In this document: one piece after another, positions 46,001 to 59,700 of the stretch
How positions within the stretch are numbered: the first letter of the stretch is position 1
How the letters are laid out: every line of letters starts with the position of its first letter
NCBI GenBank assembly: GCA_964036045.1
Contig: OZ038380.1
Location: 184,652,108-184,716,107 of the forward strand
DNA length: 64,000 nucleotides
Origin: Eutreptiella sp. 'Long Island Sound 2002'
Lineage: Eukaryota; Euglenozoa; Euglenophyceae; Eutreptiales; Eutreptiaceae
Direction: 5' to 3'
Made by a program: the position numbers and the translations under genes
Notes under the pieces: model-generated
What the model was told of the DNA's origin: nothing
Seen by the model: the letters and a program-made list of their open reading frames with translations, nothing else
Databases searched by the model: none

Positions 46001-49000
46001 ACACAAACTTTCACCCGAAAAATTTTTTTCACACCCCAAAAATTCCCCCCCAAGTATGTGTAGTCAAAATGATCAGAGCGACGTAGGGATCATTTTGAGC
46101 CATATATGTTGGGGTTGCCCCCCCACCCCCCCCTGGCACGGCAGGTAGGGCACCCCCACCCCGAAACCCCCCTCCCGGCACAGCGGCCAAGGAGGGGGGC
46201 GGGGTTGGTTGGTCAAATGATGGGAGGGGATGGGGGCAGGAGGTTTCTGCTATGCGTTGTTGATTGCATTGCACAGCTTGCTTGGCGGCTGCAAAATGAC
46301 TGCTGCAGGCTTCGCAGGGTTGAGGAACCGTAGATGAAGTACCTGCAGTGCCTGTGCAATTTCCTGGGGAAAGAGACATGGTGTCAGTTTGACACTGTGT
46401 TCCCTGTAGGTCCGAAACTGTTCCAGTCGCTTGTCACTGCAGAGCGCCTATGGTACCACTGACGAGGATTTTCTTGTGCTGACGTGTGCTTGCTCTCTCT
46501 GACCAGCACACAACACGTCTCCATGCGGGGGTTGGGAAATGGGCCTCCGTACCCCCCCCCTCACCCCCTGGAGCAATTTTCTTCTCGCATAGCGCGCGCG
46601 CGGCGCAGATACCCCCCCCCCCCCAGAGTCTGCAAGTCTGCACACCTGGTCTGTATCCAGGACTTCAAATACACCCATCGCTCTCAGTGTGTGTGGGAAC
46701 ATGTCAGCGTTTCGGGAACAACTCCCTGACGTAATCTCAGCTGTTGGCCACAAGTAATGTCAAGGGGCAGGGGATGATGGGGGGTAATTGGATGTCTGCC
46801 CTGTCCAAGCATGTGCAGCCGCAGCATGCCGCAGCACCCGTTTTTTGGATCTGCACATAGGGGTTTGGAAGTATGCTGCAGCATGCCGCAGCATCCACTT
46901 TTTTGGGTTCATGTGTCTGTCTGCCTGCTACTCCGACGACCACGCTCTGCTTGCCATGTTGAGCGAACGTTCAGTTTGATGGGCCACATCCAGACAAAGG
47001 ACTGTTTGCATATGGGCAACAACAGTTTGCGCCATTTGGCTATGATGTATCTCAACAAACCCACTACAGCCGATCGGGATGGTGAAAGTGATTGATTCGG
47101 CCCAACAGTGTTGTGCGTGTTGTCTTTTGTTTGCGAGTTCAATTTCCCACAGATGCGTAGGTAGCCACATGTGCAGGTAGAAGTATGCCGCAGCGTGCCG
47201 CAGCATGCCGCAGCACAAAAACCTTTTCCAAGGGACCGCACATGCTTGGCCCCTGTCTCTTGGCAGCCACAAAACTTCTTCTGCCCGCTGCCAGGGATGA
47301 TATCAAGAAATCGGACGAAAAGTTGCAGGCAGCGGCCAAGGCACGGCAGCAGCTGCGCGAGCAAATGCGGGCGGATCGGGAGGCGAAGAAAGGGAAGTCC
47401 CGTGGGGATGACATTTCGGTGGACGTGTATTTGCCTCACCGCCCCCGCCCCACGCAGGTCAGTGCAGACGGGCCGGAGGTGTGCCTCAACGAGTTGTGTG
47501 CATCAGTGCGTGGGGGGGGGGGTGATACATTTTGCCACAACCTTCTCAGGGTCCGTTGAGGTCCCATTCTAGGCCTTTTGGACGGCAGGTGGAGGCTGAG
47601 GATTGCTGGTTGTCGAGGATTATTGATGGTTGTTGAGGATCAACAAACGAATGGTTCATCCCCAGCGTGTTTTTAATGGGCATGTTTTTTGTTTTTTCCT
47701 TTTTCTGTTGAAAAATCGTCGATATTCAACCGCTGTCGGTTACCATCCAACCGCCGTCGGTCACCCTCTTACGGCCGTCGGTCACCATCTTACCGCTGTC
47801 GGTTGCACTCCAAGTGCCGTTCCTTGCTCTTCAAGTGGCTTCCAATTGTGTACCTGAATGATGAGCGGGCTCCTGGACGGCCCGAATTTTTAATTTTTTT
47901 TTAAATAAAAAAACGTCCTGGGTCCATCTGGGCAGGGGGTCCTTAGGGAACTAGATTTCCCCCCCTTTTTTTGTTAAGGACCGCCCTTAGGACCCACCCC
48001 AAGGGACCACCAACCGCTAACCACCAACTGCCACCAACCGCCAACTGCCACCAACCACCAACCGCCAATCGCCACCAACCATAGTTGAACAAATGAGCTA
48101 CATGCAGTCTTTTTGCAAAACTGCCGGTCAGGAACACTTTTTTCCCCCCTCTTAAGGACCCCCCTGCATCTGGGTTGTTTGGGCTAGTGCATCTGGTCGG
48201 GATAGAGAGTCATGGGGGTTGTTTCAGGGTCAAGAAGGATTGCTGAGGGTTGTTGAGAGTTGATAGCAGTGGTTGAGTATTTGTTTTGATGAAAGTTGTT
48301 GTGATCACGGTTGAGTGAACGAAGGTTGTTGGAAGTTCTTGTCGAGGTCCCTGGGCAGCGTTGAGGGTCTGAGGGGGGATGCTGAGGGTTCTTCCTGGGC
48401 CATTGCTGAGTGGCGCCCTCTTGGAGGGGGTGCGTGGGTGGGTTGGCGAGTCAAGAGGTGGGTGGGTGGGTTCGGCCTTTTTTTTTGGGGTGCTATTCCC
48501 CCCCGCCATTCCGAGGGGGTGGTTCGCTTTTGTGGGTCTTGGGTTGTGGCAAATTGGGAATGGTCACCGCAGAAGCACCGGTGTTGGCTTTCACTTCATG
48601 TGTACGTTGTCGGAACCACAGTTTAATGGTCATCCGAGATTTTCAAAGACTGTGAATCAAGTTCAACCGAGGACAGGGAACGATGACAAAGGGCATGCTG
48701 CATTTTGCTGGGAAGTGGGAACGGGTCAGTCTCAAAGGCAAGTCAGGGAGTCAGAGCCAGACTTGCCACTAGCGTCTGCCAGCTCGGACATGATCCGATG
48801 GAGCAGGGTCCTACTGAGCCACACGCTGGATGCAGCACGTTCCTACTGAGTTCTGGTTGTGCAGGGGGCGGGTATTACTGCGCGGTGTGTCCATGTCCCC
48901 GTTACCCCCCCCCCCCCCCCCTCGGGGCCCGCGGTTGTGCCCAGGCTGCGGCAGGCGAATGGGCTGTGGGCTGTGGGGCGGCAGCGGCGCCTGAGGAACG

Positions 49001-50711
49001 GTTTCCCCTTCGCCCTCTGCTGGGCCAGTGGGCGGTGTGCCTGCAGCGCGTCCCGGGGCTCCGAGTTCGCTTCTCGCAGCAGAGCCCCGGGCACGGGGCC
49101 GTTTGCCACTGAGAACCAGTTTCCCTGCCAGAAGCTAGTGGTACGTCTGGTCAGAGCTGCAGATGTTGGATTCTTGCATCTTCACACCCTTCAACAACCG
49201 CCAACAAGCCTCATGAACTCTCAGGTGCCCCCCCCCCCCCCGGCCCCCCCGTCCCATGGCCTGAGATATGACCTGCCGCCGGCCTACCAGCCGGGGTCTC
49301 TCTTTTACCAAAAGATTTCCTCATCCTGAGCATTGCCTGTCACCCACGGGTGGTGCTGCCGGATCCCTGCAGAATACGCCTCACCAGACGCTATGAAAGC
49401 CCCCCCCCCCCCCTTTGCCATCTCCCCCCCTAATGCGCGACGGTCTCCCGGGGGGGGGGGAGACGGTCACCAAGTGACAATCCCCCCCCCCGAATTCTAG
49501 TATGACCTAAAGAAAAATTTTCTTCGGCGCCCAGTATTTTCTATGCTTTCTGGGCCAGGTGTCGGTCTCCCGGGTGGGGTGGGGGGGGATTGCAAAGGGG
49601 GCGGCGGGGTATATGCCAAAATGTGTCCCCAGCCAATGGCAGTAATCATCCAGAGCCCACCAGCCAATAGCATCAGCCATCCAGAGCGCAGTAGGAAACA
49701 ACAGCAAGGGACCTTGTACCAAAAATTTCCTTCGTTTCGAAGGAGGAGTACCAACCCCCCCCCCCCCCCACTTTGTTGATTTCAACACAAACGCAGCTTG
49801 AGGGCGTGGCCGTTTTTCATGCACCATCTAGCTCAGCAACACACAGGTATTGATCTTTAGTGGTTCGCCGTCCACAGGTTATATAACAAATGCAGCTGCC
49901 ACTGGCACCGCTGATTGAAACCTTGTACCTACTTGTTGTACATTGAATAGTGGAGCACCCCAACCAAGAAGGGGACACATGCATTTGTGAGAGAACCTCT
50001 GGACTAATGGCTGAAAGTGTCTATGGCGGGGACATTCAGTCGATCAGCACCGACCATTGATCCCCCTTTGTTGATTTGGCCCTCCCAAACCCCCCCCCCC
50101 CTCAAATTATTCCCCCCTCCCCAATCCTGCGCTCGTGCACAGCTGCGTAATGCAAAACGAGGTGGGTTCAGTCTGCCTCATGCAGGCTCAGGTGTTTGGG
50201 CGCCTGACAAGGAAAGCCCGGGTTGCCATCCGAAACGTCCTGCCATGAAATTGGAGTGACAAGCTCGTGTGCGGACCCACGGGGCAGCCCTACCAACCCC
50301 TGGCACAAGGCGCACCAGGAAGACCACAAGAACAGAACGCCCCTGCAATTCAGGCCTGATGCACCGCAGGCAGCACGCCTTCTGCACTCTCAGCATGCAG
50401 CCCCCCCCGGTGCCTTCCCTCCACACAACGTGCAAGTGCAGAACACTGAAACGATTCTGTTGCAGGTTTCTTCTTGGCCATTGAAACTCAACCTCCAACC
50501 CCCAACCCTCAGCGGGATGCGCTTGAGGGGCGACAGGTGCAAAAGGGGTTTCAAGAGCGGTTGCAAAGGCGGTTACTGGTGGCCAGAACAGCGGTTGGAA
50601 GGCAATGTCTAGCGGGTACAAACCGTTTGGAAGACAATTTGCCACACGGCCATACACTGCAATCCTCCGAAGAGTGTGAGCGTCTAATTCCGCGCATTGG
50701 CAAATTGTGCC

Positions 50712-50784
<73 letters not shown>

Positions 50785-53700
50785 GTATGTTACCGACCAA
50801 ATATGAATATTTTTAAAATACGAATATTTTGCGGGAAAAAAGGAATTAATATTTAGCAAAAATTTTGTTTTTGCCACTAAAAAGCCCAAAAAATAATTTT
50901 TTTTTGCGATTATTTTGAATTTGCGAGCCAAAACCTGTGTATTCCACCCATAAAATAAATTTATTTTTTGCGATTAATTTTTGTCCGACTACCATTTTGC
51001 GTTTGATATTGTGTCCTCAATGCTGCTGTTTGCTCTATTTGGGTATTAGGTCCGGGGGGGGGGTTTTCCAAGGGATTGGTACACGACCTGCTTATGCAGG
51101 TTTTCACCCTAGGCAGCTCAAAAATCAACGTTTTCGAAACTTATTTTTTGATATTGTGACCACACAATATGACCATCCAAGGTATGTAAAGCATGTTTTA
51201 GGCCGTGTTTACATGATTTTCACCCAGATCCGTTTCGGGCGGACAGAAGCAACTGGCAACGCTGCCTGTCACGCCAAAGAGCGCACGCCTGCCACCCATC
51301 CACCCCCCACCCCCCCCACCCACCCACCCAGGTCAAGTCACCCCCTCAAATCCAGCCGCTACAGGTCGCCAGGAGATCCGAGTTGTCATCTTCACTCAAC
51401 CCATGCTCTTTGCATGTGTCACAGAATGTCCGCATCCACTATTTGGCGTCCTCCGTTGATCCCCTCCGGAGATCAACGTCCGCTCCATCGCCAGACCTCG
51501 TGCATGAGGCCGCCACTCCCCACAAGACCACGGTGGCCTCTCGAAACGGCACCCAGCAGCCTCCCAGTCAGCAGAACTCGCCGTGGGCTGCAAGAAGTCA
51601 GGTAGGTACCCTGCAACGGGGTCCGAGGGGAGTGTGCGTGTTGAGCCAAGCAGTTGCCGCAAGGAAATGCTGCTTGGCGATGACCAGACACCACACTGGG
51701 ATGGGCGTGCGCAGGGGCGCGTTTTGTGGGTCATGACGCCGTGTTGGGTCGGCAGTGGCCTGGCCAAAACAGAGCCTCTGCGGACCATTAGGGCCGACTG
51801 ACGGGGCTGATCACTCGAACTGGTCGAACTAACGATGCGGACATTCTTCGTATGCTTTTTGTTCGGCAGAGGCTGCCAGGCAGGGAAGTATTAGAATGGC
51901 CGTACACTGTAAGTGCACTTGGTGGATCTTCAGGACTCAAGACCCAGACCCAGTGGCGAGAGGCCAGTAGGCGCCGCCAACAAACCAACACCAAGGCCTT
52001 GTGCCAACCCCCCACCCCCCCTCCTTCCCCCCCACACCAAAGTGACCATCGCGTGGAAAAACGAAAATTTACCATTGGGAAAATCTGGTCAGACTATTTT
52101 TGGTGCACAATCTTTTGAGTCCCCCCCCCCCCCCCGGCTGCCTCCCCCCTCCCCACCGCCACTTCTAATGCTTCCCTGCTGCGCCCACAGGAGCGTGCTG
52201 GGATGGCCAAACTTGTTTGTTAAGGCTTGGGCCAGATCGCAGTGTCCGTCTGTGTCTGTGTAGGAACCCGCTACCGATGACGCATCTGTGGAGCTGGACG
52301 AGGAACTACCCTACCCGACCGCGCATTGGTATCCCAACGGGCTCCGATCCCCGGGTGTCTCAGGTGAGTCTGCACACACAGCGCCATTGTACGTCTCCTG
52401 TGCGAGGACCTTCACACCATGACTGGTGGACATTGACTGGTCGTGGGGCAGTGGGGCTTGCGTTGGGTGCATAGCTTTCGTTGGGTTCCCGACTGTGCTG
52501 GGGTGACAGACAGTGGGAAGAGACAACATTCAGAAGATCCCCAAACTCCATCTCAAAATGTATGGAGTGGACTCCAATCTGCCAAAGCGAGGCACCATGA
52601 AGCAGTTTGTAGATGGCGGTCTGTGGTTTGGAGACACCAATCTGCACCTTGCGGACACTGTGCAGAGGTGGTGTGCAGCGATGCCGATTGCAGGAGGACA
52701 CGAGGAAACAGTAGTCAGGAAGGGGGCTTGGAGGATGTTGGCATGTTTGGCTGAAGGGGTGCATTGGATACTCCCGACACAGAAATTAAGGAGGGGCCTT
52801 GTCAGCCCCCCTCCCCCCCCCCCCCACACGCCGATGGTGACCAATCAGGAACAACCACCTCGGGCGCCAGCGCCCGGAAATTTTTGGTCCAGAGGGGGCG
52901 GGTGGTCAATTTTTTTCCGGGTTTGGAGGCATTTTTTGAATTTCCTGTTTCATTCTTGGCACATGTGGGGGGGTGCAATCCCCTATTGCCATTCACCGCA
53001 AACAGCGAAGATCGGGGGAAAGGGGGGGCTGCCCCAACCGCAGGGGTTGGGTCCGGAACGGAACTGCCCCCCGGGTCCGCATTGCTGCTGTACACCAGTG
53101 CTTTGTTGACAAGGAATACGCAAGGGGGTGGGGGTCTGGGTGGGTCCCACGAAGAACCGCTTCTTCAAACTTGATTTTCCCTCAGCCACATTTTGGGTCA
53201 AGATTGTTTTTTTGGGAGGGTGGGTCTCAGAGCCAAAAGACCCCCCCGCCCCTGTTACAAAACAAACGCCGGCCATAGACACGTATTTGTATGTGCGCAT
53301 ACGCGTGTCCACATGTGTCCACATGCACCAGATGCACCCCATGTGTAGACACGCGCAGCCCTCCCTCTGTGATGAGGGTACGTTCGGGTCGCGGACGCCT
53401 CCTTTGTGCTAAGAGCACGCCAGGAGCCCCCTGTGCTTCTGATCGGGCTGACGGGCAGGAGGCTCCTCTATATCATAAGGGGAGGGCCGAGCGGCAGGAG
53501 ATGCCTCCGTACTGACGACGGGGGTGAATGGCAGTGGCCTCCTGTGTGCTGAGGGTAGGGCTCAGTGGCAGGCTGTTGCTTAAGGGTCATCAAGACGTTC
53601 CTCAAGACCTCTTTTTTTGTTCCCCTTAAGTAAGTCTGGTTTGGGGTTAGGGTTAGGGTTAGCGTTGGGCAGGCCAAGAGTGCGTTGGGTCTTTTTCCTG

Positions 53701-56700
53701 GACATGGTGTCTCCTATATACATAGTTCGTTCCAGCCTGGCAACCGTTGGGTGTGCTCGAGTTGGTGGAACACCGCGGCTGTAAACACTGCCGCGGCGGT
53801 TCAAAACCCGCTGTGCACAGTTTTCGGTGTAACACCCCATTTTATCCCCCCCCCCCCCCCGTTAGGGAACGCCCCGAGGGTCAGAGGCCGAAAAATGTTT
53901 GCGTACCAAAAATCGGCGTCAAATTTCTGGCCCCTTGAATATATTTCATTTTTTGCCCGAGGAACATTGTTCTGATGTGGGTGGGTGGGTGGGTGGGTCG
54001 GGGCTGGCCAAGGCCCCAACCTTCAGCAATGGCCTGCTCAGTGGCGGGAGCCTGGCCTGTGCTGGTGTTGGCAGGAGCCTCATCCATGCTCCCCCTTTCG
54101 CCAGTGCCCTCTCAGGCATCAACTGGGACACCCACACAGAACAGCATTGACTCCGATGAGGACTGGGGCGTGGAGCAGATTTGTTCTGTGCAGGTCTGTT
54201 TGGCGGACCGCGTGGCCGTGGGAGTGGCATTGGGGGGTGCTTGTCCGACGTGCGTGTCTCTGACAACGGATTGGACGGCGCAGTGCTGCATTGCCTTGCA
54301 GAGAAATTGAAAAGCGTATGGGTGAAGTGTGAGCCTGACGTCCACAAGATGAGCCCAATCTGACCCACAGCAGGGAGGGTGGGATTTGGTGTACATCAAA
54401 AAACGAAGATCCAAGCCCTCAATGGTCTTCAAAGTGTGCGAAATCCGTCCGAAAATCTCAAAATGTGCAGCTCGTGCCGGAGAGCCAGAGCCACAGAGTG
54501 TTATGAAAGCAGCGCAGCGTCTTGATTTTTTTTGGTGACAAAACCCGACCGGTCTACTAGTCCCTAACACCCATCGACCCTTTCTCAAGAAAGAACCACG
54601 GAGGTCTGCAGCAGGAATAGGTCACGGGCTGCTGGGCAGCTGCACTGTTGGGATACCTTTCCAAAATGTGGCGGACAAGAGGCAAAATGGCAACATATGA
54701 AGCAGCGCAAATAGGGCCCTGGTTGTGATTGGGAGAGAGCAATTCTCCTGGACGGACATAACCCCCCCCCCCCCTCCGGTCCCCCCCCCCTGGGGGGAGG
54801 GGGACCGTCACTTGCCCCAAACATCCACGGCGCCGAAGAGGATTTTCCTCCAGTTCGAATGGAGTTGTGGTGGAAAGGTCGGGTCTAGGTCCTGGCGCAT
54901 TTGGGTCCTGAAGGGGGTGGGGCGGGGCATTTGGTGACCAACCAGCCCGGGGGATACTGCCCGCCCGCTCGGAGCGGACCGTCCATGGGACCCGGGGGGT
55001 GGGTTGACAACGTTGTTTTTTGAAGACGTTGAGGTAAAACGAACCGTGTGTCGTCAAAATGACGCCCTCTTCCCCCACAAAAACACAAAAGCGACGCGTG
55101 GATTTGTGCTACTGCTAACATCAAACCCTCCCTCTGAACGACTGGACCATGTCTTGGGCAGCAAATGCGCACTTTGGCATGAAGAACTGGGGGCGCATGA
55201 CTGATGCCAAGGAGGGCTGCTCCTTTCAGGCGCCTACCTTTGCCGTCTAAATGTGCCTGCGCTTTGCCCTCTCAGTGACCTCCAGCTCCTGCTTCGTGGC
55301 ATCTGATCTATGGCCATCTTTTCCCCCCGGATGAGAGCCATCGAGGTCCCCTCCGCTGGATCCTGCCGTTCCTTTGCATACCCCCTGTCTGACACACACA
55401 CCCTCCACGGCTGTTGCACTCTGGGTATGTCAAATGGGGAGGGGGCGGGGGGGGGGGATCACCCGGAACACTATGCGGAGCAGGGCAGGTGGGGCTCACG
55501 CACACGGAAACACAGAGAGGCAGGTTGTGGACGGCCTGAGGACGGAGGTGTGTGGACAGCAAAAACAGTCAAACGACCCCCACAACAACCAGCACAACCC
55601 CAGTACGCCAACTACTGGGCGCCGCTGACGCGCAAACAGCACATACTGCCGCATCCAGCACAGCCCCAGCACACCACCCACTGGGCTCCACGAACGCGGA
55701 AACGACACCAGCAGGAGCACCGGCCGCAGCGGCCGACAGAAAGCAGTGACCCGACGCAGCACGCAGAGGGATGAACGGGTGGCTGTCCAGGGCCCCGTAA
55801 AGAAACAACAACCAGACAAAATGTCACGCAGGGGGGCAATCACACACAGAACCACATGGGGCGCCGTTCAACATCACGGAATGCTGAAGAAGTGGAACGG
55901 TGGGCCAGGGTGCAGGGCAGGGCCGCACTGGGATACACTTTTTTCAAGGAGGAGGTAGCCCCTTTGGGGCGGGACACGCACTAAGACTGGGCCTGGCCCC
56001 ACAAACCCCCACTGTCTTCTGGGCTCCAGAAGGGGAGGCAAAATCAAAAGGCGCTGTGTCACCCTCCGCACCGCGTGTGCACAGTGACCGCTACCCTCCC
56101 TCGCGGGGGAGGGGCCATCAACATCCGACAGAATTGCGTGCAACAGCATCACCTTCCGGTGGCTGAAGCAGAGAGGCTAACTACCGTGCCCTACAAATAT
56201 CCTCAGGGGGGGGTCCTTAAGGAACCCAATTTTTTGTCTGCTAAGGACCGCCCTTAAGGGTCACCCGCAGGAACCACCAACCGCCAACCTCCAACCGCCA
56301 CCAACCGCCAACCACGGACCTCCGCCCACCGCCACCAACCGCCACCAATCGCCAACTGCCCATCGCTGCCACCCGCCAACCGCCAACAACCATGGTTGAA
56401 CATATGAGCTACATGCGGTCTTTTGCAAAACTGCCGTTTTGGAACACTTTGCCCCCCCTCCCCCCCCTAAAGGACCGCTATGAATAGGTATTGCATGCAC
56501 GAACAGAACACAATATGAGGCCCTGTCCCAGGGATGTATTGGACCGGCTGACAGCCGTAGAAGGGGGGCTGGGTCCCCCCTTCGCAGGCATGTTAAGAGA
56601 GGAGGAGGGGGGGACAGGGAAGTTTTAGAATGGCTGTACACTCCCCCCTGGACCCCCCCCCCCCAGACCAAAGTGACCATCGCGGGAAAAAACGAAGTTC

Positions 56701-59700
56701 ACAATCGGGAAAATCTTTTTGGGCCATTTTTGGTACACAAACTTTTGGGTCCCGGACACCCCCCCCCCTCTAATACTTCCCGGTGTGGGGGAGGGAGGTG
56801 GTCCGGAACCCAAAAGTGCGTGTATCAACACCTTTGGTAAGTTTCAGTTTTTGCCTCTGTGCAATCTGGGACCACTTCCCTCCACTCTTCTCACACATGC
56901 TTGCCCTGCCCCCCCCCCCCCCGTCTGGTACGCGCTGGCCCTGCCCCACATGTGCCATCGCTCCTCTCTCAGCCCGTTGCCTACCACAACGCGCCCACTC
57001 CCAAGTCCACGCGCCTCTGCAAATCCCCCCACACGCCCAAGGCGCTCCACGACCGGCACAACATCACCCTCGACACGCCCAGCCCTGTCCGCTCGCAGCC
57101 CCAACCGCACTCGCCCATCAGGGAGGTCATGCTGCCGCATGCCGGCTGCTCCCCCCCCGGGTCTCCATCCCCCATGTCCCCTGGAGAGCCCCCAGCGCCC
57201 GCCCCAGCCCCGGTGCCAACCCCAGCTCCAGGAGCCAACCCCGTCCCCGTGGTTGTGTCTTACACTCAGAGCGGGCACGCACCGCCCCACAGCCAAGCCC
57301 TTGGGGCGTTGTGGCAGGCAGTGCCATATCCGCAGGGCCCTTCGCCTGCTGCAGGTATGAGCTGAGGCCTGGCGTTTCTCTGCCCCACTGCCCCAGGCGC
57401 CGGTAGGCGGCATGAAGCTCGTTTTGGCCAACATTTAGGCGTCGGGCACAGGGGGGGGGAAGGCTGAGACCTCATTAAGGTGAGCGAAGGGAAGGTGTGG
57501 GTGGAACCTTTGGTAGACTTACTGCGAGGGGGGGGGGGGTCTCTGCATTTCCATTGTTATCAATCCACACCTGAACTCTTGATGATATATGGCAGATCCA
57601 GGGGTCAGTGCTTAGCGAGAGCATCAGGTGCATACCGCTGCATAACCCCTGCACACTTGTCGGTGTCCCACCCACAGGTTGTCTTCGCGTTGCACTCTTT
57701 GTGACAGAAAGGTACCTATGGTCTTTTAGGCCACTGACGAGCCATTTTCTTCCTGTGCTTTTTGTGCTGATCGCCTCTTGTGCGCACGTGCAGTAGCACA
57801 GGCTTCCTCCGGGGGGGATAGGCGAAATTAGGAATAGGCAAATTTGGCACAACAGCGGTGCACCAAATTTAGCCACGGCATTTTAAGGACCAAAGCCATT
57901 TTTCTCGGTGTCATTTTCCGCGCTGTTGAGATGCACAGCCTCTGGGAAACAACACTGACCATCCCGAAGCCATCAGGAAATAGCAGCAACCACCAACACC
58001 GCCGCGGTGTATGATTGTTCTTGTGCCGCAGTCTGGGAATGTTGTACCAAACTTTGCAGTGGTATTTAAGAATTGGCGCCAAATTTTCTCCGCACCAAAT
58101 TTCGCCATTCCAAATGTCGCACGTTCCTCCCCCCCCCCCCCAGTACCCTGTTTAACACAGCACTAGACACCTGCCCCTGAAGTCCAGGGGGAGGGGGGGG
58201 GGTGAACCAGCAGTGCTCTCAGTTGGGGGTGGGCCATCCAGGCATCAACAGAGATGACCGGGCACCGATGGCACACCGCCGGTGATGCATGGTGTATTTC
58301 ATCCCATCCAGCATGTTGAGCGGCTTGGTCATTTGCAAGCATTTCTTGATGCTGTGCTGTATGCATGCCAGGGTTGTGCTTAGTGTTTGGCCTACGGGAC
58401 GGGGGGTGGCTGGGTATGAGGGCAAAAAAAGTGTGCGTACCTAAAATGGGCCTCTCTTTTTTGGCTCTATATTCGAAATTGCATTTTTCCATTTCCCGAG
58501 AGGAAAGTATTTTTGGTTTTGGGTGGGTGGGTGGGTGGGTGGGTGGGTGGGTGGGTGGGTGGTTTGGCCTCGGGGGAGGGGGGTCCACCAGATTATCCCC
58601 CCCCCCCCCTGGATAAGCACATCCCTGATGCCATTTTGGGCCCCCTGACCATGCTACTCCCTGGCCATCCACGGGCTCCCATCCCCACGTCGTCCCCTTC
58701 TTTCCCATGGCCAGGGCCCCCCCTGCCCTTCCTCCGGCCCTGGGGGGTGACTTCCAGCACCCTCAGCCTCATCCCCAGTCCCAGCCTCTCCTACGTGAAT
58801 CTCAGCCGTCTCTTAACCCCTTCCCCCCAAATTATAAGCAAGTGCTTGCTTACATTTTTTTGCTTGCCTTTCTTTGGAACACCCCCTGTTTTCACTGCAG
58901 GAAAATGGCTCTCCCTGACACCAATTGACCCCCATTTCTTTTATGATGACATTGCAGCAGCCCAAGAGGAGGATGAAGTGGTTGGTTAGGATTTTTATGC
59001 GGCCGCGCCAGATGTTGAGGACACAGGCAGCATGAGTGCAGAATCAAATGAAGGCGTAGAAGAACATGCAATTGGAGATGGCTTTTTTGTCTGTTGTTTC
59101 TCGTGCCTCTGGGGTCGCCATTTTGCCATGCTTGCTTGTATGCCAGACCTCAGAAATATCGGCAGGCATGCTTGCTTTTATTTTGGTGCTTGCTAATATT
59201 CTGGGGTGGGGGGGGGGGTAGTGTTCTGTAGGACGTTTGCCTGGGGCAGGATGAGGAGACTGGGGTTGGGGCTTGGGTTAGGGCTGGGGCTGGGGCTGAC
59301 ATTCATATGGGTGCTGAAGCTGGGGCTGGGGCTCGGGCTGGGGGCGAGGCTGGGCGGGCTGCTGTTTCTTCACTGGGCCCTCGACAGTCACCCGGTCTTC
59401 CCTTCGACAGTCACCCCCCCTCCCTCCTTCTGGGGGCTCAAACGGCCCGCCCCCCCTGCACACCTTTTTCCCCCCTCCCCAGGGCAGGTGCAGCAAGCCA
59501 TGGCCAGGCCGCAGCCAAGAGCCCAGACAAGGCCCCCACATGAGTCTCACCCCCAGCCACCACATGCCTGCGGAAACACAGCGAGGCAGGTGGTGGGTGA
59601 CTGGAGTGCGGAGGGCACTGGGCAGCAACAACCAAGACACGACCCCCGCACCAACCAACACAACCCCCAGTACGCCAATTCCTGGGATCCGCCAACGCAA

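Larger units (their letters stand above)
45384..47294. other. NEK intron 5 with repeats
   Basis: Holds repeat family B copy 2 (45795-45870), several poly-C/G runs (about 45894-45903, 46550-46558, 46612-46624) and CCGCAGCATG repeats at 46815-46895 that recur at 47185-47215. Confidence 0.6.
48164..51424. other. NEK intron 6, remainder
   Basis: Includes poly-C/G runs (48906-48920, 49229-49243, 49399-49413, 49486, 49757-49769), a (CA)n array and a relative of the 190-bp repeat. A GC-rich stretch at 48940-49120 could hide an exon (frame VVPRLRQANGLWAVGRQRRL), but no donor in phase was convincing. Confidence 0.45.

Noticed and set aside
53642-53662. GGGTTAGGGTTAGGGTTAG as a telomere or interstitial telomere
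   Set aside because: Only three units, in the middle of an intron-like region rich in G runs. Not enough to claim telomere origin.
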